Under the pieces are notes generated by a model. The model saw nothing but the letters and a program-made list of their open reading frames with translations, did not search any database and was not told the origin of the DNA. A stretch of 64,000 nt of DNA from Albifimbria verrucaria (lineage: Eukaryota > Ascomycota > Sordariomycetes > Hypocreales > Stachybotryaceae): positions 992,001-1,056,000 of the forward strand of contig JAHREC010000013.1 of the NCBI GenBank assembly GCA_020081605.1, given 5' to 3'. Below are positions 1-12,233 of this stretch, piece by piece. Position 1 is the stretch's first letter. Every line of letters starts with the position of its first letter. The translations under genes and the position numbers were made by a program.

Positions 1-2566
1 ATCGAAGTCCTCTTGGCTGTGTCCAACAGGCGAATTGGACTTTTAATGCTACTTCGGCATCGCGACACCTCTGGCAGTATGGTTCAGCACTCGTTGGCGT
101 GGTGCTGGTTGGTATTTGGGCTAGGGTCGAGTTCCAAGCCAAGGCGTCGGCCCCTGGATACGACTCTCCAAAGGTTTCGCGCGGGCCGAGCAGTCGCTTC
201 TGCTGGATTACTTGTCCATGACCCAACCTCAAGCCATATGGCGTGCGTACCAGAACGGCGACGTAATCGTTGTCGGATCGACGGTCATCAGCATGCTGCT
301 TCTGGGGCTTGTCTTTGTGGCCGCAACGCTCGTCACCCCTTTCACGATCCCGACAATGGTGCCTAATGCGCCAGTAACACTCCGATCAGCTTTTGTCGAC
401 GATTCGAGTGCGTTGGGAGGGATTGGGAATTGGCCGTATGTGAGCATGCTGGAGTTGCAGACGACAAACCTCGGCCCGCCCGCTGGCGTGTCGACGCAGT
501 TTGCGTTCCAGACCTTCGACAGCCCCTTTAGGTCACCAACGCTCCTGAACACGACCGTCGATGGGTTTACAAGTGGATTGACTTGTCAACCGGCCAGTGT
601 AACATTGACGGGCTTGCAGAAGGTGAATAGCACACAAGTCTTCATGAATGTGACAGTGTCAACACCAGAATGCAGAACGAAACAAGGCCTATCATTAATA
701 CAGACTATTGTGCCGGGACAAGATAACCTTCCAAAACAAGTTCTCGCGTTGCAAGCTGGTAGCTGTGGAGGCTCTTTCTCACTAGATGACCAACGCATTA
801 TCGTGTTGTCGGGATCGCTCCGAGTCGACCCTGGCGCTGTTGAAGCACTTCAGCCGCCCTCAGCGAAAGCCCTCGTTGGCATTAGCTTGACGTCAGCCAT
901 GGCCATGATGTGTCAACCAAATTACGCAATCACGAACCTGCGCGTAGTGAGGAACCAGACTGACCTATTATCGGAACCGAGTATCGAGGCGAATGGTGCC
1001 GGCAACAGAGTTCTGCCCAACGTTCACCCCTGGGAGATCGCCGAGGCACACTTTGCCTCATATGAAAACAGACCCTCGGGTCCGGGATTTTTGGAGTCAC
1101 CTCTCAGCTTTACTTTGGCCAGTCTGTGATCGACATGGATGAGCCTACAGCTGCAGTGATAACAACGCATATGAAGCGTTCTGGCGAAACACCACGACTA
1201 TCTGGCCTGCAAGATCCTCAGATCATGATGGAAATGGTCCAAGAGTACTTCCGTCAGTACTTTGCTCTCATTGCCGCGAGCGGCTTGACCGAAAGCGCAT
1301 CGGTACCGTCGACAGCGGCGGCCATTATTATGCGCCAACGACTCATTATGCGAGCACTCTCAACCCATTTTGCTGCGGCCATGTTAGGGTTGTGCGGTAT
1401 TGGCACACTGATCCTCACCCTCTACGTACCCAAAAGAGGCTTCCTCCCTCGCGATCCCGGTTCGATAGCAGGTGTAGCTTCGCTCTTGGCAAACAGCTCG
1501 GGTCTTCTCCAGACGCTGCGAGGAACTGGAGGGCTGGACATGGTGACCATTGAGGAAAGGCTTGAGCAGAAAGTGTACTACGTTGATGTACAGGACATGG
1601 ATCCTAACAACAGATCCGCAATACCGTCTTTTCGCATACGCGGTGGAAAGGGGCGTCACACCAACCTTACATCTATGGTACGAAAAGCTCCACGCCTTGG
1701 GAGAAGCCGCTATCGCTGCGCTGGCTCATCAGACTCATGGCTGGCTTTGTCATAATCGCCTTGATCATTGTGCTGGAAGCAGGGTTACAGGCATCGAAAC
1801 AAGGCAATGGCTTCGCATTAGTGAGCGACAGAATGACCGGTAACCAATATCTTATTTGGACGTTATTGCCGATATTCATTCTGTTACCGCTGTCGGAATA
1901 CTTGCTTTTGACCGACTTTTACACCAGAGCTACCGCACCATTTTTACGCCTCCTTAGTGGTGCCGACTTTGACGAGTCGCTGGGGTTAAAGTTACTTGAT
2001 ATGCCTCGTTTCTTGGCTCTGCGAAAAGCACTACTAACGAGGAACTATTTTGTTGCCCTTACGGCCCTGGGTGCTCTCTTCTCACCGGTCTTGCTTGTGA
2101 TTTCGACGGGACTGGTGACAACTTTACCGGTGGATATGTGGAGGAACGTATCAACCGCAGAAGCCATGCCTATTATGAAGGTTGCTGTGCGTCAAGACGT
2201 AATCTCGACTCGTATCCTTGAGGGGCTCCTGGGCATCTTGCTCATCGTGCTCTTCTTGTCTTGGTACGCTTCGAAAGACACTGGCAACCTCCCCGCCCAA
2301 CGACGTCGATTGCGTCTGTCGCGGCTTACCTCGTCGACGGGAACTTGTTGGACGTGCTTCCTAACGACGCAGAATGGTTGTCTCTTTCACAGATCGAAGA
2401 GTCGTTGCGAAAGGGGTATGCCGTTATGTACGCCGACTTGACGTGGGAAACCACGATGCAAACACGGCGCGGAGGCTGGGACCGGGCAGTGGAACTGTTT
2501 GGAATAAGACTGACAAGATGGGGCGGTGTGAATATGCAAGTTCCGTATGCTCCGTTACAGGGTTAA
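1..2566 (+). CDS. DUF3433-family integral membrane protein, 3' part (5' end outside window)
   Basis: This is a large fungal membrane protein of unknown function that matches the DUF3433 pattern. Visible features are a membrane segment near 270-340, a long extracellular-type stretch, another hydrophobic segment near 1380-1430, a juxtamembrane TPWEKPLSLR stretch followed by a membrane segment near 1740-1780, a multi-TM region 1840-2260, and the C-terminal pattern PTTSIASVAAYLVDGNLLDVL that closes DUF3433 repeats. The coding track moves through frames 3, 2, 1, 3 and 2, with switches near 140, 1100, 1640 and 2292. The last switch is restored by one extra C in a C-run. I read these as sequence errors, although one could be an intron. 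The stop is at 2564-2566. The family assignment rests on recalled pattern, and no function is known. Confidence 0.72.
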
Positions 2567-3125
2567 ATGTAGCAGGGCTGGTCATGATGTTGATGATGGT
2601 TTGTTTGAGAGCCTCCCTAGAAGGAGAGCTTTGTGTGAGGAGGAGGAGACATTGCACAGCAATATTGGATGCGCTGAAATTACGTCACTTTATGATACCA
2701 TAAGTATTTCCGTTTGTTAAAAACAATATAAAAAGTTGAACATGGAGAAAAAGATGAGAAATGGATCAAGTTGCAGTATATAAGCTTGGACATATGTATG
2801 TACCGTCTACAGCTTTCGCACGCACACTGTATACAGTCCAGAACAAAGAGCATTCAGCACCGTGCGGGGTTTAACCCTCGGAGCTAAGTGGACAGTAAAT
2901 ATGACGCAGAGCCAGGACAGGCAGCCGTCATCTGATCTGCTCCAACATAGACTTGTAACTCCCAACTTGCGCACAACCCGGGCTCTTTGATTGGATGCTC
3001 CAGTAAGGCTGTGTGATTGCGGCTGTTGGCAATGGTAAGGCCCGTAACAACTCTGGGCTAGAGGTGTGGTCGTGCTAGTAGGGTGGGACTTGAAAAGGCG
3101 ACTGGAGCCTGTCTTAGTTGGTGAA

Positions 3126-4825
3126 ATGCCCACAGGTGTTTTGAAAGACATTTCTGATACAAGTTCCGTGGCAATGGCTGGAGACGGTGCTTCCACTGGA
3201 AGCTCACCAGAGCAGCGCCAGAAGGTGATGCTGGATGTCGCAGAGAAGAATATGACCCTGGTGAACACTGTTCTTCCAGAAATCGAACTTCTTCTCGGAG
3301 AACTAGAGGATACTGTCAAGTTTCCCGCTCTAACGGGGTGCCTACATTTATCCGCACTCTAGAGAAAGAGAAACAAAACTTACAATCGCTGATCCAAACC
3401 ATTACGGAGGCTTCTTCTAGCGACGAGTTGCTGAACAATGTCGAGAAAAAGCTTGACCCATGTACCACTGCTCTGTCAAAAGCAGCGTTGAGGTGGGACA
3501 TTCTGAAAAATGCCATTCCTTTGTCGCCATCAATCAGTCATTTCAGGGTTCGTCCAAAGAGGATAGGAGAAAGGAAATATCCGATCTAGGAGCCAGTGCA
3601 AAGGAGAAACAGCAACTCCACAAGACACTGAAAGATCAGGGTAAAGTGGACGTCGATGTGGTGGATGGAGGCAGAGAATGGATAGACATACGGCCCCTTC
3701 AAACGGACAGGCTTGCGAGGCAAATGACCGACAGTGGTTGGGCTTGGGGTGAGCACGAACTTGGTGATATTGTCGACGAGGATGAATGGGAGGATGTTTC
3801 CTTACCAAGCAAGTTAAGAGGGTAATTGCAGCAGCTCGGATGAATCGGCATGAATACGAGTTCCCGCGAGTTCGATTTATCATGCCGAACTTGGACAAGA
3901 GGAACGAAGATATTCTCATACTGCTCGACCAGTTCTACCGTATTGATCCACTGATCAAGGTCAGCATTGAGCTCCGAGATGGTGCATTCATGACGACACC
4001 ACCTCCAGCCTTGGAACTGGCCATACAGAACCTCAAGGGAGACGAGTTGGCGGGGCTTACGAAGACGGTCAATATGGATCATACCGTACTTGTAGACCTG
4101 ATATCTGACTTGACGCATTTGGAGCTGGAACCTCAGCCTTGGCAAGCCTCAACGACGAGAGCCCAGATCATCGAGGAACAGCAACATGGTGGTCTCATGG
4201 CCAAGATACTATATCCACTTCTGAAAAATCGGACTCTCGTGTGTACGCGCGAGATGGCGGAGCATTTTCACGATATGCTGCGTACAGTAGGCACCAAGAC
4301 GGAGCGTGAGCGTGGACATCTTCTTGTGCCATTATTCGAAGAAACCAGGAATTTGCCAGCTGAATTCATAAGGAAACGCTTCCAGGAGCTTTCTATACAT
4401 CAATTACCTGATGAATTACAGATCCCAGTTACAATTCTACGAGACGAAGATTGGGGCCTACTGCAGTCCATCGTGCAGTGGACGAGGGACGACTGCCTCG
4501 TGTAGCACTAGATGTAGCGCGGTGCGGTGACTTCAAGAGTTCGAAGCTCAGCATCTACATGTATGGCTGGGCGACTGGATTGACTACAGTCACATCCAAC
4601 AAGGAGGTTCGCGGTCAGATTCGGACGTGGATCGAGGCCAATCGTCATGCAGAGGATGAGCGAGGGCCATCTATCTGGAGGATTGATGTCACGAGGAATC
4701 TGCTCGCGAAGAGTGCCACACCACCGCCGGGCTTTTTTGACGGCGATGACGAAGCCAAAGATGCAGACATTGTAAAGAGAGAAGACGAAAAGGCTCTAAA
4801 TGGAGCACAAGCATACAAATGCTGA
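3126..4825 (+). CDS. DUF1308 (C7orf25/UPF0415-like) protein
   Basis: The N-terminal third is helical and acidic. The central block with WIDIRPLQTDRLA, the segment after VSLPSK with VKRVIAAARMNRHEYEFPRVRF, and a C-terminal part with VALDVARCGDFKSSKLSIYM match the eukaryotic DUF1308 family (human C7orf25), whose biochemical role is not settled. The frame is broken at about 3337, 3508, 3811 and 4479. Each break is repaired by one added base in a G- or A-run (the last in a GTGG context), so an intact protein of about 560 residues is likely. The start at 3126 is the first in-frame ATG after the leader, and 3171 is an alternative. The stop is at 4823-4825. The gene is followed by about 260 bp without a gene before the convergent secreted-protein gene. 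Confidence 0.75.
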
Positions 4826-5084
4826 TTTATATCACTTTCACCGGTCAACTTCTGCAGCATAATTTGTGATGAATGGTTTAAAGTCATAAAATGAAGCATA
4901 TTTTGGTTCGCTCAGGAGCGAAATCTTTGCTAGGAACCAAAACTATCGCGTTCCTTGTTGAAACATCAATCCTACATTGACCATTGCATTAACAGACAAT
5001 TAGCAACACACTCTCGAACCTGTTTCTCCACTAGTTTAACGCAACCAAAGGCACTACACCTGCGCGGCTGGAAGTCAATTCCAT

Positions 5085-6399
5085 TTAGGTGGTGACGGCA
5101 GGACAAGCGACGTCAACCTTGGTACTGGGGTAATCTACAGTTATGGTGGTCGTCTGTATTATAGGAGCAAAGAAATACACGACGCCTGTCCACCAATGCA
5201 GCTCACAGCTACCGCAGTCAGCCGTTGTTGTGGCCGTCACCGTGCTCGGGTAGACTGTTCGTGTGGAGTCCGGGAAGAAAGGGTCCAGCACTGTCGTGGT
5301 GGTGCAACTAGGATTGAGCACCCCTGTGGCGTGACGGTCTTGGTCAGTTCCTCAATCTCTACGTTTGGATCTTCCGGCACGGATAAAGGCATACCAGATG
5401 GCTCGGCGGCAGCTGCTGTGGATTCGGCAGGCTGTGGCAGGGCTTGACGTGGCGTTTTGCTGCAGGCAAACACCGTCTTTGTTGAGGAGTCTCTGCCGTG
5501 ACAGTCGTCTTGAAGATGACGACAGGTGGCACACCTATGTTGAGGGTGGAATGAACGAGGTTTGTGCAGTCGCTGCAGTCAATGAAATCGGTGACGGTCT
5601 CCGTCTCCGGCCAGATGGTCCGGGTGGGGCCGGCCGTGAGACTCGGCGCCTCAACCAGCAATTTGGTGCAGAGTGGCTTCTTCTTTCCGCGCCTGACAAT
5701 TGGAATCGCGGGAAATCCAATTGCCTCCAGAATCGGATTCTCAAGAACTGGTCCAGGTATGGCGTCTGGAGGGGCGATCTCAACTGGTTCAGGGCCTGCG
5801 ACGATGGGGTTTGGCTGAGCGACGTCAATTGGAACGATGCTATCGGGAGCGAAAGCTGGAGGTATATCAACTTCAAATGTGGGCAGAGGAAGCGGTTCTG
5901 CACCATCTATGAGTACAGGTGGAGGCGGTGCAGTGAAACTTGGTCCTGCTAAGATAGGAATTGGGGGCGCCGGAGCTAGGATTGGTGCTGGCGGCGGCAG
6001 CAGGAGGCCTGCGAGGTTTGTTGGCGAAGCGTCGATGAACGAGAATGAGGGCACTCCGCATTGGTATTCTGTGACAGTCGTTGGCTGGCTTGCGGTTATC
6101 AGCGTGGTGGTGTGCCGTGGAGCATCAGGGTAGTAGAAGTCAATGATGAGGGAAGCGGTCAAGAGCCTGCGGCATCCAGCACAGTCAACGGTCTCTATTG
6201 CCGTCTCTGTCGTCGTGTGCGTGGTAAAGGTCCATGTAGGCTTCCAGCCGGCGGGCGGCAGTGGCGCTCCCGTGGTGGTAACAACGGTCATGGTGCAGTC
6301 AACCGTAGGTGTGAAGCCAAACGTGGTCCCCACGGTGGTCTGAGCCACAGCGCGGGCGGCCATGCCGACTAAACTAAGGGGAACAAGACGGAGAGTCAT
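5085..6399 (-). CDS. Secreted Thr/Pro-rich protein with three DCxxC modules
   Basis: Starting at 6399, the first 20 residues form a signal peptide ending in AVAQ. The mature protein (about 400 residues) has three related modules. Each has a Thr/Val-rich strand region leading into D-C-x-x-C (TVDCAGC, FIDCSDC, TADCGSC), then a hydrophobic patch, then another TTxT stretch and usually a Cys. Modules 1 and 2 are separated by a Pro-rich linker of about 130 residues (PPPAPILAPAPP and similar). Two frame breaks occur: about 5460, and about 5323 where one extra C on the plus strand restores the frame. A Met 36 codons upstream is in frame, but 6399 gives the clean signal peptide. The modules resemble an uncharacterised secreted family common in Pezizomycotina. 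A cell-wall or extracellular role is an inference. Confidence 0.72.
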
Positions 6400-7419
6400 C
6401 TTTGCTTGGACTGCTAGGACACTGTAGAGTGCGTGGAAAGCGAGGTCTTGGGGTCTGGATATTCGAGGGTACGGACTCCAGATATAGTACGCAATCATCC
6501 CTGACAAGATGGATGCTGCACCTGCTGTCCAGCCCCCTTTGGAGGATTCTCTCCGCCCGCATCGTGAATCCTCAACATTACCGGCTCCGAGACATCGTGC
6601 TTCCGTTTCGATTCTTGACGTAAAAGACTGGTTGTCCGTAATCGAAACGCCAAAGTTTTTGGGAGCTGTCGCGCAAGAGGGCTTCTAGATCTCGACCTGG
6701 CTGAAAGCAGCATACAGTCGATGTGATCGGGGAGCGGTTGGCTTTACCGATCCGACATGTCTCAGATCGCCTCCGAAGACCCTCCGCTGCGATACAGGCT
6801 GCTGGATAGAGCCTAGAACATTCATTTCCAGAGGGCTGTTTCTCTGTGGAATTCAGGATCTTCGAGAGATCGCGAAAATCTCGATTCAATATGGGAAACT
6901 GCTGTAGATAGACTCTCTGGATCACAAACTCTGATAGCTGTGCTTCCGTTTCGAGGCTATATCTCTCATGGGGCGTGAGAAATTTCGCTTTGGACCCTTG
7001 TCTGCTCGCGAGCCGTTGACATTCTACGAGGTACGGCAGGGCCCGCATTCTGTCTAGCTTTGGTTTCGCAAGGGAAAACTCGATCTCTCTCATTGTTGTG
7101 ACTGGTATGCTGAGGCTTCAGCTCAACTTATTAGTCTCTACGCAACAACGTGGAATTGTGAGCACAGACAACACAATTGCTTGCGTCCGCTCCAGAGCAA
7201 TTGGATCCGACCAGAAGGATAGCCCATAATATTTGCAAACGTTTGTATTCTCACCGATTCATGATCCCAGCCTCGTCCGAGTGACTCACGGCCGAGTTGG
7301 CTGCAAGTAAATGCTTCCTGATCCGTCCTATCACCGTCAAACAACCCCTTCCGGCCTGCGATTGACCTGCTTCCTATCGAATCGAGATCATTCCTTCCGC
7401 TAAGACTACACCATCTTAT
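6400..7419. other. Intergenic region, no convincing gene
   Basis: The longest open frame is on the minus strand, 7093 to 6578 (171 codons). It has no recognisable domain, signal peptide or splice context, and I treat it as a chance frame. The stretch probably holds the promoter of the minus-strand secreted-protein gene starting at 6399 and the 3' flank of the gene ending at 7420. Confidence 0.4.
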
Positions 7420-7827
7420 TCAACTGCTCATTGTCGCGTAAGCTGTGCTGCTATCGGACGGACTGACGGCACAGACCGTACTATAAACGGTTCTGGGTGT
7501 CGTTTCCTGTACGGTAGTCCTAATGAAGGGAAACGGACAAGGAATAGCAGGGAAATCGATGATCTGAATCTTCGAACAGCCGTGACAGTCGATCACCGGA
7601 TTAATAGTGCTAGTTGATGGATATTGGTGGACGGTTCCATCATAGGCGAACGAGCACTGCGGCCAATACGGTGGAGTAGGCAATCGAGAAAGCGTCCTTG
7701 TCATTGTGGTCGTACACCCACTAACTGTCGGAGTCGACTGCTTGGGCTCAACCGTAACAGTCTGTAGCTGAGCAGAGACATGGAAAGCTCCCAGAGCTGC
7801 CACGAGACCAAGCTTTGACAAATGCAT
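7420..7827 (-). CDS. Small secreted Thr-rich protein with one DCxxC module
   Basis: This is an intact single-exon gene of 135 residues. Residues 1-19 are a signal peptide (MHLSKLGLVAALGAFHVSAQ). The mature part has the same plan as the modules of the protein encoded 1 kb downstream on the same strand (5085-6399): a Cys followed by Thr-rich sequence (CTTTMTRT), an aromatic/Pro stretch, then VIDCHGC, a short hydrophobic segment, a TTVQETT stretch and a final Cys. No GPI signal or other domain is visible. The pair looks like a local duplication followed by module-number divergence. The function is unknown, and an extracellular location is inferred from the signal peptide. Confidence 0.75.
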   Translation of the reverse strand: MHLSKLGLVAALGAFHVSAQLQTVTVEPKQSTPTVSGCTTTMTRTLSRLPTPPYWPQCSFAYDGTVHQYPSTSTINPVIDCHGCSKIQIIDFPAIPCPFPFIRTTVQETTPRTVYSTVCAVSPSDSSTAYATMSS

Positions 7828-9991
7828 ATTTGCGCTTAGGAATTGGGATTTTGTCTCTCAACTATTTTTAAGTGTATAGATAGATATGTGCAAGCGATAG
7901 TTGAATGACTGAATGGCGGCTGAAGAAATATTTCTCCCGTCATGCCAGGAGAATAGCTATTCTTTTGAAGTGGTAAATTATTGATTGAGCTGAACCAAGC
8001 ATTCCACACTTCCCCTTTGTGTCTCAGCTTTCCCAAATCTCTTATCTTTTATGTAATATATAAGCCGACTGATGAAAGGCCACCAGTGTGAGCGTTGTAA
8101 AATTTCCAGAAGCGTTCCAAGCATTCCTACACCATGGCACTTTTGGGGACGCTTGAAGGCACATGATGGACTTATGCGATGAACTTGGGGACAAAATATG
8201 TTTCGATGCCCGGGATGTGGCTATTATTAATATAAGTTTGACAAGCGCTGATTATAGACGTCGTCTCTGTGCACCACTTCGGGTCCTTCAGCTTTAAGTG
8301 ATGAGATAACATGCAGTTGGGCCATACCATCTCAGCGCCCTAATGAAACAAAGTGAACCTGAAAGTGAGGAGCTAGGTATGTATGTAAAGTGGTATTCAA
8401 TGTTTGACAGCCTAGATCATACTTTCGGATTCTCACCTGAGGAATCGCCCGAGAATTCAGCAGGTGTAGCCTCCCGGTAGCTGAGACTACAGCATGTAAC
8501 ATGTCCTGTCTCCGGATCCCAGCGCGTGATCGATCATACCGAGTATCAGCAACCGATCATTGTGCAAATCTCATTATGAAGGAAACGCCTCATGATTCTC
8601 TATTCTCCCTTGACTACAGAGATGGGACTGACACGTGCTAGATTCGGCTAGAATTTCTCGTTCATGTCACAGCTTAATCCATGGAAAGCCCCGTAAAGAT
8701 GGGAGGATGTAATGCCAAGAAATGGGGCTTCGCTCTTGTCGAGCTTTCCTAGTGATTAACGAGTGCCCTTACCGACAAGCGTGTTGTGAAAAGTTTGAGT
8801 CGATTTGGCAGAGCATGTTCAATTCTGACCGCTAAGATCTTCCTAAACGGTCTACCAAAGGTCAGTGTAAGTTACTAATGTTTCCAGCAAGGTTGGGAGG
8901 ACTTTCTTGTGAAGTGCTATACGTTTGGAAGTACAATGGAGTGGTTGAGAACTGAGAAATTGCATGGGACCTGACACAGGATATTTCTGACAGTGAAGCT
9001 GACCCGTCAGAGAGCTGCCTCATTCTAGATTCTGGGCAGGGAGAAGGCGATCAAACGGACCGAAGACAAGCGAAACGGTGCTGTGGGACAGACGGGGATC
9101 GTGGTGAGGCAATTCAGTGAGTCTGGCTTTTTTGTTGGGTGAAAGAGAGAAACCTCTCAGACTAAGGCCAGGGCAGGGCATGCTTGGTGCCTAAGCAATG
9201 GGTCTGTCTTATGACTTGTAAGAGCTAGAGGTCAGCACTGAGAGAAAATGCATGTATATAGGTAACATGATGTATTGTGCTCATCTGGAACCGGCCATTG
9301 TGGGGAGTTCAAGCAAATGGCCTCGGTGAATCGACTTGACACTTATCAAAGTAGACCTATTGCGGTGGCATTACTGGGCTACTACTCTATCACGTATACG
9401 GTATATAAGATAGCTGACTGCGTCGTTCTCGAGGTAGCTGACATGCATGGGTGGCTGGTCAGCACAAACAAGAGCATTCATAGCAAGCAGGCAGATAAGA
9501 TCAGACCAGAAGGGTAATTTCTTCCATGTTGGATCTAGGAGCTTAAATTGTGAGAAAGTCTTCGACTAAGATCCGTGTGAAGCATTGACACGTGCATGCT
9601 TTCGGGGTCACAATGAGGAAGAGACGCATGGCTGACGGGTGAAGAACATCAGACACTTTTATTGACATTACATCCATGAAAAGGACCCAACAGCACTCGA
9701 GGCAGGGAATAGAACGGCACAGAAAACTGCCCTTCGAAATCTAAGATTCTCTACGGTCTTCTAGCATGCTATGGCTTGCAGTTTGAGGGCCTGATCGGGT
9801 AGCATCCACGAGAGGACACTGCAGGACGCCTTTGAAATTCACAGGCCTTGAACGGCAGAATATTAGCAGTAATAGGAATACGAATAGTGATAAAGGCTGT
9901 GTTCCGCCGGACTAATCTTTGCGTACGGGTGGAAAAGGTCGCGAGCTGCGCTCGTCTTCTCGCTGAGCGTTAGAAATAGTTGTTTCCAATA
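7828..9991. other. Gene-free stretch
   Basis: There are no long open frames on either strand, no recognised domain and no obvious tandem repeat. Open frames stay under about 80 codons. The first 200 bp should hold the promoter of the small secreted-protein gene that starts at 7827. Confidence 0.5.
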
Positions 9992-9995
9992 TATA
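9992..9995 (+). promoter_or_regulatory. TATA element of 5S rRNA gene 1
   Basis: TATA lies 27 to 24 bases before the 5S start. The same element sits 25-29 bases upstream of the other three 5S copies in the window. A TATA at -29 to -26 is known to be needed for Neurospora 5S transcription. Confidence 0.6.
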
Positions 9996-10018
9996 CCATT
10001 GTAAATGGTCTGCTAAGC

Positions 10019-10137
10019 ACATACGACCATAGATGCATGAAAGCATGGGATCCCGTCCGCTCTCCCTTAATTAAGCATGTAATCGGCAGATTAGTAGTTG
10101 GGTCGGTGACGACCAGCGAATACCGGCTGTTGTATGT
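10019..10137 (+). rRNA. 5S ribosomal RNA, copy 1
   Basis: This 119-nt gene starts ACATACGACCATAG and ends CTGTTGTATGT, the hallmark ends of ascomycete 5S rRNA. It also carries the conserved core GTTAGTAG-like TTAGTAGTTGGGT and CCAGCGAA. Helix II pairs GATGCATG with CATGTAATC around one bulged A. Helix III (GGGA/TCCC) and helix IV (GGTCG/CGACC) are also intact. Transcription would stop at the following T-runs (TTTTCTTTTT). It is a dispersed single copy, as in Neurospora and Fusarium. It is nearly identical in sequence to copy 4 (53918-54036). Confidence 0.95.
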
Positions 10138-10968
10138 TTTCTTTTTGCATCGCTCTCATATCTTTACCACTTGATGTGAATACTCTAACTATGCCGGTGT
10201 ATAATCATGTCTTTGATCCATTAATGTCCCTGACGATACAGCAAACGTTTACTCATTCTGCGTCATCAGGCTCATGGTTCCTCAAGGTAGCATCCTGCAG
10301 GATCTAGACCACGATGAGTGCACTTATAAGCGATCTTTTAGTGGGTACGCGGCCCAGGACCGACCGATATAACGAGTCCGAGGCTCTGGCAGTGCCCCTG
10401 CTTCCCTCATGCTCACTCATAATGATTCAACTTGATTGCTACACAGCATATACGAGGGTGGTAAGAGATTACCAATAAGAATCGAGGCCCGTTTGCAGGG
10501 GTAGTTGCTTTCGACGGTATGCCAAGCAAGGCCTACCATTCGCTTAGCCCTCAAGCACATCAAATAGCTGGTGGGATGCCCGTTCATGATGGCGAGCTTC
10601 AGAACTTCGCATCCTCGTGATGTGCGTCTTTTACTTGGGTATAATTAGTGCAATCCTTTCGTGTTACCTCGCCGCCGGGTTTTGAGAAACTCACGTTATA
10701 CAGTTATGTTGTAACCGAGACGCTGTCTGTTTGTAGCCTTGGTGTCATCCTCCATGCTCATTTAGTTCTAGACAACAGACACCCAGTATTTCTTAGTATT
10801 TCAAGGATAATGTAAAGCTCGGCCAATGGCAACCCCTGGTTGCGTTGGGTAAGAAACGTACAAGACTCAGCTCCAAATCCCCACCACGTTCCAACTCCAA
10901 TGCATTATTCTACAGACATTACCGGCTCTCGCATCTGACTGGGTCAGCCTGAAGGCCCTCATAGCATC
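10138..10968. other. Gene-free stretch upstream of the F-box gene
   Basis: No coding potential or RNA gene was recognised beyond the 5S terminator T-runs at the left edge. It presumably carries the F-box gene promoter. Confidence 0.5.
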
Positions 10969-11925
10969 ATGCCTATGGCTGTGGGCTTGCCAAATATTCA
11001 GATGGACAAGAAGAAGCCCCTTCGCACTATTGAAGCGCAGGTTTTTGCCACCGTTGAGATTTTGGAGGCCATTCTGTTGCACTTGGATATTCCAGACCTT
11101 CTCAGAATCCAGACCGTCCAAAGTCACTTTCGACATGTCATAATTGAGTCCATAAAATTACAGCAAAAGCTCTTTTTCAAGCCCATTTCCAACAATGGTA
11201 GCTGCGAACCACGAATGAATCCAGTTCTTGCCAATATATTCCCAGTATTATTTACACTGAACAAAAGAGTGGATTGTACAGATCTCGAGTTTTTGCATAC
11301 CATTTGTCGTCTAAAGTGGTTTCAGAATCCGCAGTCGAGGGAAAAGATGCTGAGGGCAGATGCTTCATGGAGACACATGTTCCCTGTCCAACCACCCACC
11401 AAGCTCGAAGTTATCAAAATCAACACGCACGAAAAGGCAATCGGTTCAAGGTACCGCGCATTTGACGCCAGAATCGGAAGCCAGTATGATCAACTACAGA
11501 GTGAAGGCCTAAGGATGGGGCTACTCTACGATCTGGTTACCCAACTTGATGCTATGCATCCTGACCCTACGTTCTTCGTTCACTGGCAAATGTTCCCTTT
11601 GGTGGAGCACTTGGATGAATGGCAGCTACATAGTGCTGATATCTATTCCAGATATGTGGATTGGGAGTCGTCATATTACGAGGCCATCCTCAATGGCAAT
11701 CCAGAACTCAAAAACAGCCTCACCATACATCACAACCATGATACTACCTCTGATGGGAATGAACCCCGTTCGTTGGGATTGAAGATGGCTTCACCCATTA
11801 CCATATCAATCGATCAATCTCCTTCGACAATGCTATATTTCCCCAACCGCGACCCGAGCTATCCTGGAACCAGGTGGGATGATTATGGAACATGGCCTAG
11901 GACAAGGGGGCTAAGGCTAATGTAG
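10969..11925 (+). CDS. F-box domain protein
   Basis: This is an intact single-exon gene of 318 residues. Residues about 25-65 (VFATVEILEAILLHLDIPDLLRIQ and onward to FRHVI) fit the degenerate fungal F-box, which binds Skp1 in SCF ubiquitin ligases. The rest, with FLHTICRLKWFQNPQSREKM and SWRHMFPVQPP, is the substrate-side region typical of the many small fungal F-box proteins, and no WD40 or LRR repeats are visible. A second in-frame Met at 11002 is a possible start. It is one of the few genes here without a frame break. The substrate is unknown. Confidence 0.78.
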   Translation: MPMAVGLPNIQMDKKKPLRTIEAQVFATVEILEAILLHLDIPDLLRIQTVQSHFRHVIIESIKLQQKLFFKPISNNGSCEPRMNPVLANIFPVLFTLNKRVDCTDLEFLHTICRLKWFQNPQSREKMLRADASWRHMFPVQPPTKLEVIKINTHEKAIGSRYRAFDARIGSQYDQLQSEGLRMGLLYDLVTQLDAMHPDPTFFVHWQMFPLVEHLDEWQLHSADIYSRYVDWESSYYEAILNGNPELKNSLTIHHNHDTTSDGNEPRSLGLKMASPITISIDQSPSTMLYFPNRDPSYPGTRWDDYGTWPRTRGLRLM

Positions 11926-12233
11926 AGCATACACAGAGATAAAAATGAGTGTAATTTTTTGTTTATTAGTTAGCAGGAATGCCAAAGTTTGAGGTTAATA
12001 TGCACAAATACTTGTTATTGAATATATGTTCGATCGATTGGCTCGAATGGAAACCCGATGTTACAGTAACTTCGCTCGCGCAGCTCTGTGCCGAACCTCC
12101 TATTCTTACAGTATAAATAGCATGTGTTTACATAAGGTAGATTGCTTACTTATCTAATATGTAAATCCAAAGCATTGCTATACAAAATGGAAGGCTATAC
12201 ATCTCCAACATCTGATCAGAGATATGTAGCATG

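Noticed and set aside
6578..7093. 171-codon minus-strand open frame
   Set aside because: No domain, signal, splice context or codon pattern supports it, and the residue mix looks random.
9980..10174. Open reading frame of 64 codons on the plus strand
   Set aside because: It is the translation of 5S rRNA copy 1. The same peptide, forward or reversed, appears at 38141-38395 and 53891-54085 for the same reason.
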